Source of the DNA: Ovoidimarina sp039190895
GTDB lineage: Bacteria; Pseudomonadota; Alphaproteobacteria; Rhodobacterales; Rhodobacteraceae
Assembly (NCBI GenBank): GCA_039190895.1
Contig: JBCCXY010000019.1
Span: 1-36,291 of the forward strand
Length of the DNA stretch: 36,291 bases
Direction of reading: 5' to 3'
Part shown: piece by piece, positions 16,743-25,354 of the stretch
Numbering within the stretch: position 1 is the first letter of the stretch
How the letters are laid out: the number at the start of each line of letters is the position of its first letter
Notes under the pieces: generated by a model
Told to the model about the DNA's origin: nothing
What the model saw: only the letters and a program-made list of their open reading frames with translations
Database searches by the model: none
Made by a program: the position numbers and the translations under genes

Positions 16743-16762
16743 GCCCGGCATGTTAGCCGGGC
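16743..16762 (+). repeat. Perfect 7-bp hairpin immediately before the RNase R start
   Basis: GCCCGGC, loop ATGTTA, GCCGGGC form a perfect stem that ends 2 nt before the rnr ATG and occupies the place of a ribosome binding site. If it forms in mRNA it could limit RNase R initiation or cap the dapE-DUF2064 transcript. Confidence 0.4.
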
Positions 16763-16764
16763 CC

Positions 16765-18984
16765 ATGGCCCGTATCCCGTCAAAAGCCGATATTCTCGGT
16801 TGGATTTCCGATAACCCCACCAAGACCTCCAAACGCGACATCGCGAAAGCGTTCGGCATCAAGGGCGCCGACCGGGTGGACCTCAAACGCGTCCTCAGAT
16901 CACTCGAAGAGGACGGCGCCATCGAGAAGCGCCGCAAGACCTATCGCGACCCCGACAAGCTGCCGCCGGTCTCGGTCCTCGGGGTCACCGACCCGTCACC
17001 AGACGGCGACCTGCTGGCAAAGCCCCTCGAATGGCACAGCGACGAGCCCGAACCCGTCGTCCTCATTGTCCCCCGCGCCTCGGACCCGGCGCTGGGCGCG
17101 GGCGACCGCATCCTTGCCCGCCTGACCGAGGTCACCGGCGAAGACCATGCCTATGAAGCCCGACTTATCCGCCGCATCGGCACCCACGCCCGCAAAGTTC
17201 TGGGGATCTACCGCAAGGGCTCGGAAGGCGGGCGGATCACGTCCATTGAAAAGGGATCGGACCGGGAATGGCGGGTGATCGAGAAAGACGCCCACGGCGC
17301 CAAGGACGGCGAACTCGTCGAAGGCGAGCAATCCGGGCCCAAGGATCGACTGGGCCTCCCCCGTGCCCGAATTCTGGCGCGCCTTGGCGACCCGTCGGGC
17401 CCCCGTGCCGTGTCGCTGATCGCGATCCATCAGCACGGGATTCCCGATGACTTTCCCGAAGAGGTGATCAACGAAGCTGATGCGCTTGAGGTGGCGGGCC
17501 TCGACGAGCGCACCGACCTGCGCGACATGCCCCTCGTCACCATCGACCCGTCTGATGCCCGCGACCACGACGACGCCTGCTATGCCACAGTCGACGACGA
17601 CCCGGCGAACCCGGGCGGTTTCCTCCTCTGGGTCGCCATCGCCGACGTCGCCCACTACGTCCGCCCCGGCACGGCGCTTGACCGCGAGGCCCGCAGCCGC
17701 GGCAACTCCACCTACTTCCCCGACCGCGTCGTGCCCATGCTGCCGGATCGCCTATCAGGCGACCTGTGCTCGCTGCACGAAGGCGTCGACCGCGCCTGTA
17801 TTGCCGTCTGCATGCAGATCTCGGCGGATGGCGAAAAACTCTCCCACCGCTTCGAACGTGCCCTCATGCGCTCCGTCGCGTCGCTGAACTACGAAGAGGT
17901 TCAGGCCGCCCAAGATGGCCGGGACGTCAGCGACCGCATCGCGCCCCTGATGGACACCATCATCTCCCCACTCTACGGCGCCTATGCCGCGCTTGCCCGC
18001 GCGCGCGAGGCCCGCCAACCCCTGGACCTCGACCTACCAGAACGCCGGATCGAGCTGTCGGACGCGGGCGAAGTGACGTCCGTCAACTTCAAGGACCGCC
18101 TCGACGCCCATCGCTTGATCGAAGAATTCATGGTCCTCGCAAACGTCGCCGCCGCTGAAACGCTGGCGGCCAAGCGCCAGCCCCTCCTCTACCGCGTCCA
18201 CGAAGAGCCGAACCCCGAGAAGCTGGAAGCCTTGCGCGAAACGGCCCAGGCCTCGGGCCTCGTCCTGGCCAAAGGCCAGGTCCTGCAAACCCGCCACCTC
18301 AACCAGCTTCTCGCGCAGGCAGCGGGCACCGACGATGCCGAGCTCATCCACCTCGCCACCCTGCGCTCCATGACGCAGGCCTATTACGGGCCCGACGGCC
18401 TCGGCCATTTCGGCCTCGCGCTCAAGAAATACGCCCATTTCACCTCCCCCATCCGCCGCTACGCCGACCTCGTCGTCCATCGCGGTCTGATCAACGTCCA
18501 CGGTTGGGGTGAAGACGGCCTGACGCCCGAAGAAGCGGACAGCCTCCAGCAAACCGGCGATCACATTTCCGAGACCGAGCGGCGCTCCATGGCCGCCGAA
18601 CGCGACACCACCGACCGCTACCTTGCCGCGTACCTGTCCGACCGTGTCGGTCTGGAGATGACCGGCCGCGTCTCGGGCATCGCCCGCTTTGGCGCCTTCG
18701 TCCGCCTGGATGAAACCGGTGCCGACGGCCTGATCCCGGTCCGCGAGATCGGGCGCGAATACTTCCATTTCGACCGCCAAAGCCAGACGCTTATGGGCGC
18801 CGACACCGGCACCACCATCGGCATTGGCCAACGCGTCACCGTCCGCCTGGCCGAGGCAACGCCGGTGACCGGGGGCCTCCTACTCGAATTCCTTGAACTC
18901 GAAGACAAAGCCCTCCCCGCCGCGCCCGCCCGCGCACCCCGCAAGGGCAAGCGCCGCAAGGTCACGCGCAAACGTAGACGGTAG
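16765..18984 (+). CDS. rnr: Ribonuclease R (3'-5' exoribonuclease)
   Basis: RNase R degrades structured RNA processively from the 3' end and helps in rRNA quality control and stress survival. The 739-aa protein carries an N-terminal winged-helix domain (1-60, with SKRDIAKAFGI), cold-shock-like domains (about 70-230), and the RNB catalytic domain. In the latter D261, D267, D269 and D270 lie in IDPSDARDHDD. An S1 domain (about 620-705, GRVSGIARFGAFVRLDETGADG) and a basic tail (RAPRKGKRRKVTRKRRR) follow. ATG 16765 gives the usual MARIPSKADIL start; an upstream in-frame ATG at 16750 falls in a hairpin loop. Confidence 0.95.
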   Translation: MARIPSKADILGWISDNPTKTSKRDIAKAFGIKGADRVDLKRVLRSLEEDGAIEKRRKTYRDPDKLPPVSVLGVTDPSPDGDLLAKPLEWHSDEPEPVVLIVPRASDPALGAGDRILARLTEVTGEDHAYEARLIRRIGTHARKVLGIYRKGSEGGRITSIEKGSDREWRVIEKDAHGAKDGELVEGEQSGPKDRLGLPRARILARLGDPSGPRAVSLIAIHQHGIPDDFPEEVINEADALEVAGLDERTDLRDMPLVTIDPSDARDHDDACYATVDDDPANPGGFLLWVAIADVAHYVRPGTALDREARSRGNSTYFPDRVVPMLPDRLSGDLCSLHEGVDRACIAVCMQISADGEKLSHRFERALMRSVASLNYEEVQAAQDGRDVSDRIAPLMDTIISPLYGAYAALARAREARQPLDLDLPERRIELSDAGEVTSVNFKDRLDAHRLIEEFMVLANVAAAETLAAKRQPLLYRVHEEPNPEKLEALRETAQASGLVLAKGQVLQTRHLNQLLAQAAGTDDAELIHLATLRSMTQAYYGPDGLGHFGLALKKYAHFTSPIRRYADLVVHRGLINVHGWGEDGLTPEEADSLQQTGDHISETERRSMAAERDTTDRYLAAYLSDRVGLEMTGRVSGIARFGAFVRLDETGADGLIPVREIGREYFHFDRQSQTLMGADTGTTIGIGQRVTVRLAEATPVTGGLLLEFLELEDKALPAAPARAPRKGKRRKVTRKRRR

Positions 18985-19077
18985 CAACGCACCGCCGACC
19001 CCTGCCACTCGGCATTCCGATGCGCCCAAAAATGCGCTATCCTGTATGGGAGCAGACATGAAAAAACAGGTGGTCCC

Positions 19078-20322
19078 ATGCGGTTTGCGCTTGTCGCACT
19101 CGCGATGGCGCTGGGCACGACAGGCGCCCAGGCTTTCGCGCCCGACGTCTCCCCCCGACCTTATGTTCGCGACGCCAGCCCGGTCATGACCGTGCAGGCC
19201 TCGGCCCCCAACCCGCGCTTTGACAGCTGGGTCAGGGCCTTCCGGTCGCGCGCCCTCGGCCAAGGGATCAGCGCCCGCACATTCGACGCCGCATTTCAGG
19301 GCGCCCAATACCTTCCCGACGTCATCGCGAAAGACCGCAACCAGGCCGAATTCGTCAAACCGATCTGGGAATACCTCGACAGTGCCGTCTCCGACAAACG
19401 CGTCCGCAACGGCAAGGCGGCGCTCCGCAAGAACCGACGCATCCTGGCGGACATCGAACGCCGCTACGGCGTTGAAGCGGAAGTCGTCGTCGCGGTCTGG
19501 GGCATGGAAAGCGCCTATGGCGAGTTCCGGGGCGACACGCCTGTGATCTCCGCCCTCGCCACGCTGGCCTTCGACGGCCGCCGGGGCCGATTCTTCGAAC
19601 AGCAACTGGTTGCCGCCCTGCGGATCCTGCAAGCGGGCGATATCTCCGCCGACCGCATGACCGGCTCCTGGGCCGGGGCCATGGGGCATACGCAATTCAT
19701 TCCGACCTCCTACGAAGCCTTCGCGCAGGATTTCCGCGGCGACGGGCGCCGGGACATCTGGTCCGACGACCCCACAGACGCGCTGGCCTCCACCGCCGCC
19801 TACCTCGCCCGCTCCGGCTGGCAGCGCGGCCAGCCCTGGGGGGTGGAGGTCCGCCTGCCACGCGGTTTCGACTACAGCCAGGCCGGTACCCGCCAGTCCG
19901 TCGCGGCGTGGACGTCGGCGGGCGTGCGCGGCGTCGATGACAATGCCGTGCCGAACCACGGTGAGGCCCGCCTTCTGCTGCCGGCAGGCGCCCGGGGCGC
20001 CGCCTTCCTGACCTTCCGCAACTTTCAGGTGATCGAGCGATACAATGCGGCTGACGCATACGTCATCGGCGTAGGTCACTTGTCGGATCGCATCACAGGC
20101 GGTCCCGCGATCCAGGCCAAATGGCCCGAGGGCGACCGGGGTCTCCGCTTTGCCGAGCGGCAAGAGTTGCAACGCCGCCTCACCCAGGCCGGGTTCAACA
20201 CCAAGGGCGCCGACGGGATCATCGGCCCCAACACGATCCGCGCGATCAAGGGCTTCCAACAGGCTGAAGGGCTGGTCCCCGACGGCTATGCCAGCTTCGA
20301 TCTGCTCCGCCGACTGCGCTAG
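19078..20322 (+). CDS. Lytic murein transglycosylase (MltB-like, SLT_2 plus PG-binding domain)
   Basis: The product cleaves the MurNAc-GlcNAc bond of peptidoglycan to give 1,6-anhydro ends. The 414 aa begin with a signal peptide (MRFALVALAMALGTTGAQA). An MltB-type catalytic domain follows at about 40-330, with the catalytic Glu in VVVAVWGMESAYGEFRG and the conserved GSWAGAMGHTQFIPTSYEAFA. A C-terminal peptidoglycan-binding module ends the protein (LQRRLTQAGFNTKGADGIIGPNTIRAIKGFQQ). No lipobox Cys was seen, so it is probably periplasmic rather than a lipoprotein. AGGTGG lies upstream of the ATG; a TATCCT box at 19038-19043 is a weak -10 candidate. It is convergent with the OxyR-like gene. Confidence 0.92.
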   Translation: MRFALVALAMALGTTGAQAFAPDVSPRPYVRDASPVMTVQASAPNPRFDSWVRAFRSRALGQGISARTFDAAFQGAQYLPDVIAKDRNQAEFVKPIWEYLDSAVSDKRVRNGKAALRKNRRILADIERRYGVEAEVVVAVWGMESAYGEFRGDTPVISALATLAFDGRRGRFFEQQLVAALRILQAGDISADRMTGSWAGAMGHTQFIPTSYEAFAQDFRGDGRRDIWSDDPTDALASTAAYLARSGWQRGQPWGVEVRLPRGFDYSQAGTRQSVAAWTSAGVRGVDDNAVPNHGEARLLLPAGARGAAFLTFRNFQVIERYNAADAYVIGVGHLSDRITGGPAIQAKWPEGDRGLRFAERQELQRRLTQAGFNTKGADGIIGPNTIRAIKGFQQAEGLVPDGYASFDLLRRLR

Positions 20323-20333
20323 AAAACGGCGTT

Positions 20334-21254
20334 TTACCCAAGAATAGTCACTTCTTTGACCTGCGCCCGCAGGATCTCGCGGATTTCGCGCCCAAGCTCC
20401 CGGTATTCGCCGTCCAGCGCCGTGGACCGGCGCCAGACCATCCCGACAGTGCGCGACGGCGCCGTGCCCCGGAACGGCAGCGCGGCAACGAGGTTCTGCG
20501 TCGCCACCTCAGACTTTACGTAAAGCGCAGGCAGCAGGGACACGCCCATGCCCATCGCCACCATCTGGCGCAGCGTGTCCAGCGACGTGCCCGCGAAATC
20601 GTTCGACACATGCGCCCCGTATTGCTCGCAGATCCGTTCCACCTGCTCGTTCAACCGATGGCCGGGTTCCAGCGCCATGATCGTCTCGCCCTTCAGCATG
20701 TCAGCCCGCACCGAAGTTTCCCCCGCGAACGGGTGATCGGTTGCGACAACGACAGACAGCGGCTCTCGAAACAACGGCAAGGTTTCGAAATCAGCATCCG
20801 GGACCGGTAGCGGGAAAAACAGCACATCGAGCGACGCGTCCCTCAGCCCGGTCAGCAAATGCGCCGGAAGTCCTTCGCGTATGTAAAGCTTCAACTGCGG
20901 ATGGCTCTGGTGCAGGTCCGGCACCAAAAGCGGCATCAGATAGGACCCCAGCGATTGCACGACACCCACACGAATGGTGCTCGAAAGACTGCCCCCTTCC
21001 AGACGCGAGAGCGTTCGGATTTCCTCCACCTCGTTCAGTGCTGCGCGGGCATGCGACACAACCTTTTCGCCGAACGCCGTCAGGTGCACACGGCTTGCGC
21101 CCCGCTCAACGAGAACGGCCTTCAGCTTGGCTTCCAACTGCTTCAACTGAACGCTCAGCGTGGGCTGGGTGACGTGGCACCGCTCCGCCGCGCGGCGGAA
21201 ATGCCCGGTGTCCGCGATGGCGACAAGATAGCGCAACTGTTGAAGTGTCGGCAT
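20334..21254 (-). CDS. OxyR-like LysR-family transcriptional regulator lacking the peroxidatic cysteine
   Basis: This 306-aa LysR regulator is clearly of the OxyR subgroup. It has an N-terminal winged HTH (LRYLVAIADTGHFRRAAERC, HVTQPTLSVQLKQLEAKL) and a C-terminal substrate-like domain with TSLDTLRQMVAMGMGVSLLPAL, almost as in OxyR. Aligned with E. coli OxyR, the position of peroxidatic Cys199 is Arg200 (EPGHRLNEQ), while resolving Cys208 is kept as Cys209. It therefore should not sense peroxide by the classical disulfide; it may respond to another ligand or be constitutive. It is divergent from the usp-mrp operon, with an OxyR-type dyad between them. Confidence 0.88.
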   Translation of the reverse strand: MPTLQQLRYLVAIADTGHFRRAAERCHVTQPTLSVQLKQLEAKLKAVLVERGASRVHLTAFGEKVVSHARAALNEVEEIRTLSRLEGGSLSSTIRVGVVQSLGSYLMPLLVPDLHQSHPQLKLYIREGLPAHLLTGLRDASLDVLFFPLPVPDADFETLPLFREPLSVVVATDHPFAGETSVRADMLKGETIMALEPGHRLNEQVERICEQYGAHVSNDFAGTSLDTLRQMVAMGMGVSLLPALYVKSEVATQNLVAALPFRGTAPSRTVGMVWRRSTALDGEYRELGREIREILRAQVKEVTILG

Positions 21255-21267
21255 GCAGAACGCCCCT

Positions 21268-21288
21268 TTGATAGATAAAATCTATCAA
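21268..21288. promoter_or_regulatory. Perfect 9-bp dyad matching an OxyR half-site (ATAG-N7-CTAT)
   Basis: TTGATAGAT and ATCTATCAA are exact inverted repeats separated by AAA. The core at 21271-21285 fits ATAGNTNNNANCTAT, the half-element bound by OxyR in enterobacteria. It lies 14 nt from the regulator start codon and 73 nt upstream of the usp start, so it probably controls both directions. The second half-element that OxyR tetramers need, 7 bp away, is not well conserved. Confidence 0.75.
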
Positions 21289-21360
21289 ATTCTGCTGAAC
21301 TTTCAATTTGAACCACTCACTGGGCGCGCTTTCTTGTCACACCATGAGTGGAGGCACGCG

Positions 21361-22308
21361 CTGAAGCGCTTCAAGAACATCCTCGTCGTCCTGAACGACG
21401 ATGGCCTGTCCGAGGCCGTTCTGGCGCGCGCAAAGTGGCTCGCGCAGGCGAATGACGCGAAGCTGACGCTGTTTGCGGTCAAGGAAACCAAGAAGCTGGA
21501 CCTCGACTGGATCGTTGCAAACCTGCCCGGGCGCGGGGCCGAGGACCTGGGCACCCGGGTCGACGCGGCCTTGGACGCGGATGCCCGGAGAGCCGCCGCG
21601 GATCTGGCCGCCAATGGCGCCGATGTAGACACCGTGGTCGCGGCGGGTGTCGCATTTGTAGAGACAATTCGTCAGGTCCTCTCGAACGACCACGATCTTG
21701 TCCTTAAAGGCGCGGAACAATCGTTTGACTGGCGCACCTTGGGCGGGGCTGACCTGCACCTGTTGCGCAAGTGCCCATGCCCGGTCTGGATCTTGAAAAG
21801 CGGTGGAGAGCCAAGCGCGCAACGCATCATGGCGGCGGTCGATCCGGACCCCGATGATGCCGGCCGCGATGATCTGAACCACAAAGTGATGCAGCTTGCG
21901 ACGTCTCTGGCCGTGCAAGACAGCGCTAGCCTCGACGTCCTGAACGCCTGGCACCTCTATGCCGAGCATCTCTTGCGCAGTCACCACGGCCGCACGTCCC
22001 CCGAAGACGTCGACGCCCTCTTGGAAGAAACCCGCCGCAAAAGCCGCGTGCGGCTTGATGCACTGATATCCGGCTACACCTCTGTGGTGCCCGAACTCGA
22101 CGTCCTTCACATAAAGGGCGAACCTGCCGACGTCATCGTCCACCACGTCGAGGAACAGCGGATCGATACCCTTGTTATGGGCACCCTCGGCCGTGTTGGG
22201 ATCCCCGGCATGTTCATTGGCAACACAGCGGAATCCGTGCTGACGCGCGTCGAATGCTCGGTTCTGGCCGTGAAACCCGAAAACTTCGTGTCGCCTGTCA
22301 GACTCTGA
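21361..22308 (+). CDS. Tandem universal stress protein (UspE-like), probable CTG start
   Basis: The 315-aa protein comprises two Usp domains (about 1-145 and 150-315). The N-terminal MKRFKNILVVLND is typical, and the C-terminal ATP-type loop reads GTLGRVGIPGMFIGN. A universal stress protein of this size resembles UspE-like tandem proteins. The best start is CTG 21361: GGAGG (21350-21354) is exactly 6 nt upstream and the protein then begins at the conserved KRFKNIL. Longer in-frame ATG 21253 would read through the regulatory dyad and adds 36 unconserved residues. mrpA follows after 3 nt, so the gene heads the Mrp operon and may tie stress signalling to sodium/pH control. Confidence 0.85.
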   Translation: MKRFKNILVVLNDDGLSEAVLARAKWLAQANDAKLTLFAVKETKKLDLDWIVANLPGRGAEDLGTRVDAALDADARRAAADLAANGADVDTVVAAGVAFVETIRQVLSNDHDLVLKGAEQSFDWRTLGGADLHLLRKCPCPVWILKSGGEPSAQRIMAAVDPDPDDAGRDDLNHKVMQLATSLAVQDSASLDVLNAWHLYAEHLLRSHHGRTSPEDVDALLEETRRKSRVRLDALISGYTSVVPELDVLHIKGEPADVIVHHVEEQRIDTLVMGTLGRVGIPGMFIGNTAESVLTRVECSVLAVKPENFVSPVRL

Positions 22309-22311
22309 ACC

Positions 22312-24573
22312 ATGGCCGAATACCCCGACGCACCCCGAAACAACCTCGTCGGCCTCGCGCCGGTCGCTCTGTCGCTTGGCCTGTTTGCCTTCTTCCTCGG
22401 CCAGGCGGGGGGGGTCGCCAATGGTGAAACCCTGCGCATCGTGTGGGAATGGGTGCCCTCTCTCGGGATTTCGATTTCGTTCCTGCTCGACGGGCTCAGT
22501 CTAACCTTCGCGCTCTTGATCAGCGGGATCGGCGCGATGGTGTTTCTCTACTCCAACACGTATCTCGGCGGGCACCCGCAATTTGCGCGCTTCGTGCTGT
22601 TTCTTGCGAGCTTCATGCTGGCAATGCTCGGGCTGGTGTTGGCCGACAACCTGATCGCGCTGTTCGTGTTCTGGGAACTGACGACGATCACCTCATACTT
22701 GCTGATCGGCTTTGGACACGACACGACCAAAGGCCGCCGCTCAGCCCTGCAGGCCCTGTTTGTCACGGGCGCCGGAGCATTGGCGTTGCTTGCGGGCATG
22801 ATCTTGCTGGGCTTCACAGCAGGCAGCTTTGAGCTGTCCGAGATCCTCGCCAAAGGCGACGAGCTAAAGGCCCACGCGCTCTATTTGCCGATCCTGATCC
22901 TGATCCTCGCAGGGACGTTTACGAAATCGGCGCAATTCCCGTTCCACTTCTGGCTCCCCAACGCCATGGCCGCACCGACGCCGGTGTCTGCGTTCCTGCA
23001 TTCGGCGACGATGGTGAAGGCCGGCGTCTACCTCATGGCGCGCCTGCATCCCGCGATGTCGGGGACGGAGGTCTGGTTTTGGACCCTCACCATCGCCGGG
23101 GCGTTCACCGCCGTCTTCGCCAGCGTCCTGGCCCTCCGCCAAACGGACCTCAAGCAGGCGTTGGCCTATACGACGCTGATGGCGCTGGGCACGCTCACCC
23201 TCTTCCTCGGCCAGACGTCCGGCTATGCGATGACGGCCTTTGCGACTTTCCTGATCGTGCACTCGCTCTACAAGGCCGCGCTGTTCCTGATTGTCGGGTG
23301 CATCGACCACAGCACCGGCACGCGAGAGGCTGACATCCTCGCCGGTCTGGGCCGCGCCATGCCTGTCACCGCCGTCGCAGCGGCGCTCGCCGCGCTGTCC
23401 ATGGCCGGGTTCCCGCCATTCCTCGGCTTCATCGGGAAAGAGCTGAAATACGCCGGCATCCTCGCCATCGGATCCGAACCCTTCATCTTCGCCCTCGCCC
23501 TGCTGCTGGCCAACGCGCTGATGTTCGCCATTGCCGGGATCGTCGCGCTGCGCCCGTTCTGGACCCGGCGCACCGCCGACCTCCCCCGCGAGCCGCACGA
23601 GGCCCCCTGGCCGATGCTCATGGGTCCCGTCATTCTGGCCTGCCTCGGCGCGTATTTCGGCATCAACCCGGACCCCCTGCAGACGGTCCTCGTCGACCCC
23701 ACGGTCGCTTCGCTGCTCGGCTCCACTGAAGACGCCAAAGAGCTCAAGCTTTGGGCCGGGGTGAACATGCCCCTGATCCTGTCCATCGTCACGGTCGCGC
23801 TCGGTATCGCGATCTATATCGGCCATCGCCCGCTCCGGGCCTTCTTGGCGCGCGCCGATGCTGCGGCACCGAACTTCGACGTCGGCTGGGACAAGTTCCT
23901 CGTCGGGCTGAAGGCCCTCGCGGCCTGGCAGACGCGTGTAATCCAAACTGGCCGCCTGCGTACCTATATCGCGGTGACCTTCGCCACGGTCTTTATCGCC
24001 ATCGCTGGCACCATGATCGCCCGCAACGCCTGGCCCGGCCTGCCCGACTTCTCCGAAGCGACATGGCCTGTCGCCGCGATTGCCCTGCTCATCAGCGGCG
24101 GCGCCGTGATGACCGCGCTCACCAGCTCCCGCATCACCGCGATGGCGGCGCTCGGCGTTGTGGGCATCGGCGTGGCGCTCGTGTTCATCGTCTTCAGCGC
24201 CCCCGACGTCGCCATCACCCAGCTTCTTGTCGAAACCCTCGTCGTCGTCCTTGTTGCGGTCGCGCTCCTGCGGCTGCCGCTGCTGGATCGGGGCGGACGG
24301 GACCATCGCCCGAAGGACGCCGTTCTCGCCATCGGCCTTGGCGCCATCACGACCGCGGTCCTGCTTGCCGTCCTCGAAACCCCGCTTGACCGTCGCCTCA
24401 CCGACTACTTCGAGGTCACAAGCTGGCCCGAAGCCTTCGGTCGGAACATCGTCAACGTCATCCTCGTCGACTTCCGCGCCCTCGACACGTTCGGCGAGAT
24501 CGCCGTAGTCGTGATCGCCGCCCTGTCGGCCTACGCCCTCTTGCGCACCACTTCGGGAAAGAAGGACCCATGA
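22312..24573 (+). CDS. mrpA: Na+/H+ antiporter subunit MrpA
   Basis: MrpA is the largest subunit of the seven-subunit cation/proton antiporter related to complex I NuoL. The 753 aa include about 20 membrane spans, the antiporter motif LFVFWELTTITSYLL with Glu122, and key lysines K205 (TFTKSAQFPFHFWLPNAMAA), K236 and K281 (DLKQALAYTT). These correspond to E140, K223 and K299 of Bacillus pseudofirmus with a constant offset of 18, so the N-terminus is about 18 residues shorter and the first membrane span may be missing. The C-terminal part (about 600-750) carries the DUF4040-type MrpB-like region. It overlaps mrpB by 4 nt. Confidence 0.95.
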   Translation: MAEYPDAPRNNLVGLAPVALSLGLFAFFLGQAGGVANGETLRIVWEWVPSLGISISFLLDGLSLTFALLISGIGAMVFLYSNTYLGGHPQFARFVLFLASFMLAMLGLVLADNLIALFVFWELTTITSYLLIGFGHDTTKGRRSALQALFVTGAGALALLAGMILLGFTAGSFELSEILAKGDELKAHALYLPILILILAGTFTKSAQFPFHFWLPNAMAAPTPVSAFLHSATMVKAGVYLMARLHPAMSGTEVWFWTLTIAGAFTAVFASVLALRQTDLKQALAYTTLMALGTLTLFLGQTSGYAMTAFATFLIVHSLYKAALFLIVGCIDHSTGTREADILAGLGRAMPVTAVAAALAALSMAGFPPFLGFIGKELKYAGILAIGSEPFIFALALLLANALMFAIAGIVALRPFWTRRTADLPREPHEAPWPMLMGPVILACLGAYFGINPDPLQTVLVDPTVASLLGSTEDAKELKLWAGVNMPLILSIVTVALGIAIYIGHRPLRAFLARADAAAPNFDVGWDKFLVGLKALAAWQTRVIQTGRLRTYIAVTFATVFIAIAGTMIARNAWPGLPDFSEATWPVAAIALLISGGAVMTALTSSRITAMAALGVVGIGVALVFIVFSAPDVAITQLLVETLVVVLVAVALLRLPLLDRGGRDHRPKDAVLAIGLGAITTAVLLAVLETPLDRRLTDYFEVTSWPEAFGRNIVNVILVDFRALDTFGEIAVVVIAALSAYALLRTTSGKKDP

Positions 24574-24989
24574 ACTCCATCATCCTTCGCGTCGGCACCC
24601 GCTATCTCGCGGGTATCCTGATCGTCTTCTCGCTCTACATGCTGATCCGCGGCCATAACGAGCCGGGCGGCGGCTTCATCGGCGGCCTGATCGGGTCCAC
24701 CGGGTTTGTCCTCTACGCCATCGCCTGCGGCACGGAAGATGCCCGCAACGCGCTAAAGATCATGCCCCAGAACATCGCCGTCGCGGGGCTGGGCATTGCG
24801 CTTCTGGCCGGGATCGCGGCGGCCCTGTTCGGCGACCCGCTGTTCACCGGGCAATGGCTTTTCATCAATCCGACGGAAGACAGCAAGGGCCTGCCCCTGT
24901 CCACGGTCCTCGTCTTCGACATTGGTGTCTACCTCGTCGTCTTCGGGTCGATCCTCAGCATCGTCTTCGCCATGGAAGAGGAAATCTGA
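24570..24989 (+). CDS. mrpB: Na+/H+ antiporter subunit MrpB
   Basis: The 139-aa membrane protein matches MnhB/MrpB, with about four spans and the conserved segment GHNEPGGGFIGGLIGSTGFVLYA. It is a separate gene rather than the MrpA-MrpB fusion seen in PhaAB of rhizobia. Its ATG overlaps the mrpA stop (ATGA) and its stop overlaps the mrpC start by one base (TGATG). It is a required non-catalytic subunit of the Mrp complex. Confidence 0.93.
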   Translation: MNSIILRVGTRYLAGILIVFSLYMLIRGHNEPGGGFIGGLIGSTGFVLYAIACGTEDARNALKIMPQNIAVAGLGIALLAGIAAALFGDPLFTGQWLFINPTEDSKGLPLSTVLVFDIGVYLVVFGSILSIVFAMEEEI

Positions 24990-25354
24990 TGGAGGCCCTT
25001 CTTGCCCTTACCATCGGCGTCCTCGTGGCGACAGCGGTCTACCTGATGCTCGCGCGCAATGTGCTGCGGTTCATCTTCGGGCTTGTCCTGATCTCGAACG
25101 CCGCGAACCTGACGATCTTCGTCGGTGGCCGCCTGACCCCGGGCGCCCCGCCCCTAATCCCCCTCGGCGCCGAGGCGCCTGTCGGAGATGTCGCCAACGC
25201 CCTGCCGCAGGCCCTCGTCCTGACGGCCATCGTCATCGGCTTCGGCCTCTTTGCCTTCGCGCTTGTCCTGATGTTCCGGGCGTATTCAAGCCTCGGCACC
25301 CTGTACCCCGATGAGATGCGCGCCGCCGAACCGCGTGAGACCGACGCCGAATGA
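24989..25354 (+). CDS. mrpC: Na+/H+ antiporter subunit MrpC
   Basis: MrpC is homologous to NuoK and has three membrane spans. The 121-aa protein shows YLMLARNVLRFIFGLVLISN and the characteristic APVGDVANALPQALVLTAIVIGFG segment. Longer in-frame starts upstream lie inside mrpB; ATG 24989 is chosen because it overlaps the mrpB stop and gives the usual length. It overlaps mrpD by 4 nt. Confidence 0.94.
   Translation: MEALLALTIGVLVATAVYLMLARNVLRFIFGLVLISNAANLTIFVGGRLTPGAPPLIPLGAEAPVGDVANALPQALVLTAIVIGFGLFAFALVLMFRAYSSLGTLYPDEMRAAEPRETDAE

Noticed and set aside
19058..19189. ORF starting MKKQVVPCGLRL in front of the transglycosylase gene, possible leader peptide
   Set aside because: It overlaps the transglycosylase coding start in another frame, has atypical composition and no independent support.
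20323..20335. AAAACGGCGTTTT between the convergent transglycosylase and OxyR-like genes, as bidirectional terminator
   Set aside because: The 6-bp arms are separated by a single base, so a hairpin cannot form well; I do not count it as a terminator.
22864..24306. Long minus-strand ORF (480 codons) opposite mrpA, with similar ones opposite mrpD and parA
   Set aside because: Their protein is extremely Arg/Asp/Glu/Gly-rich and has the composition of an antisense shadow of a hydrophobic high-GC gene.
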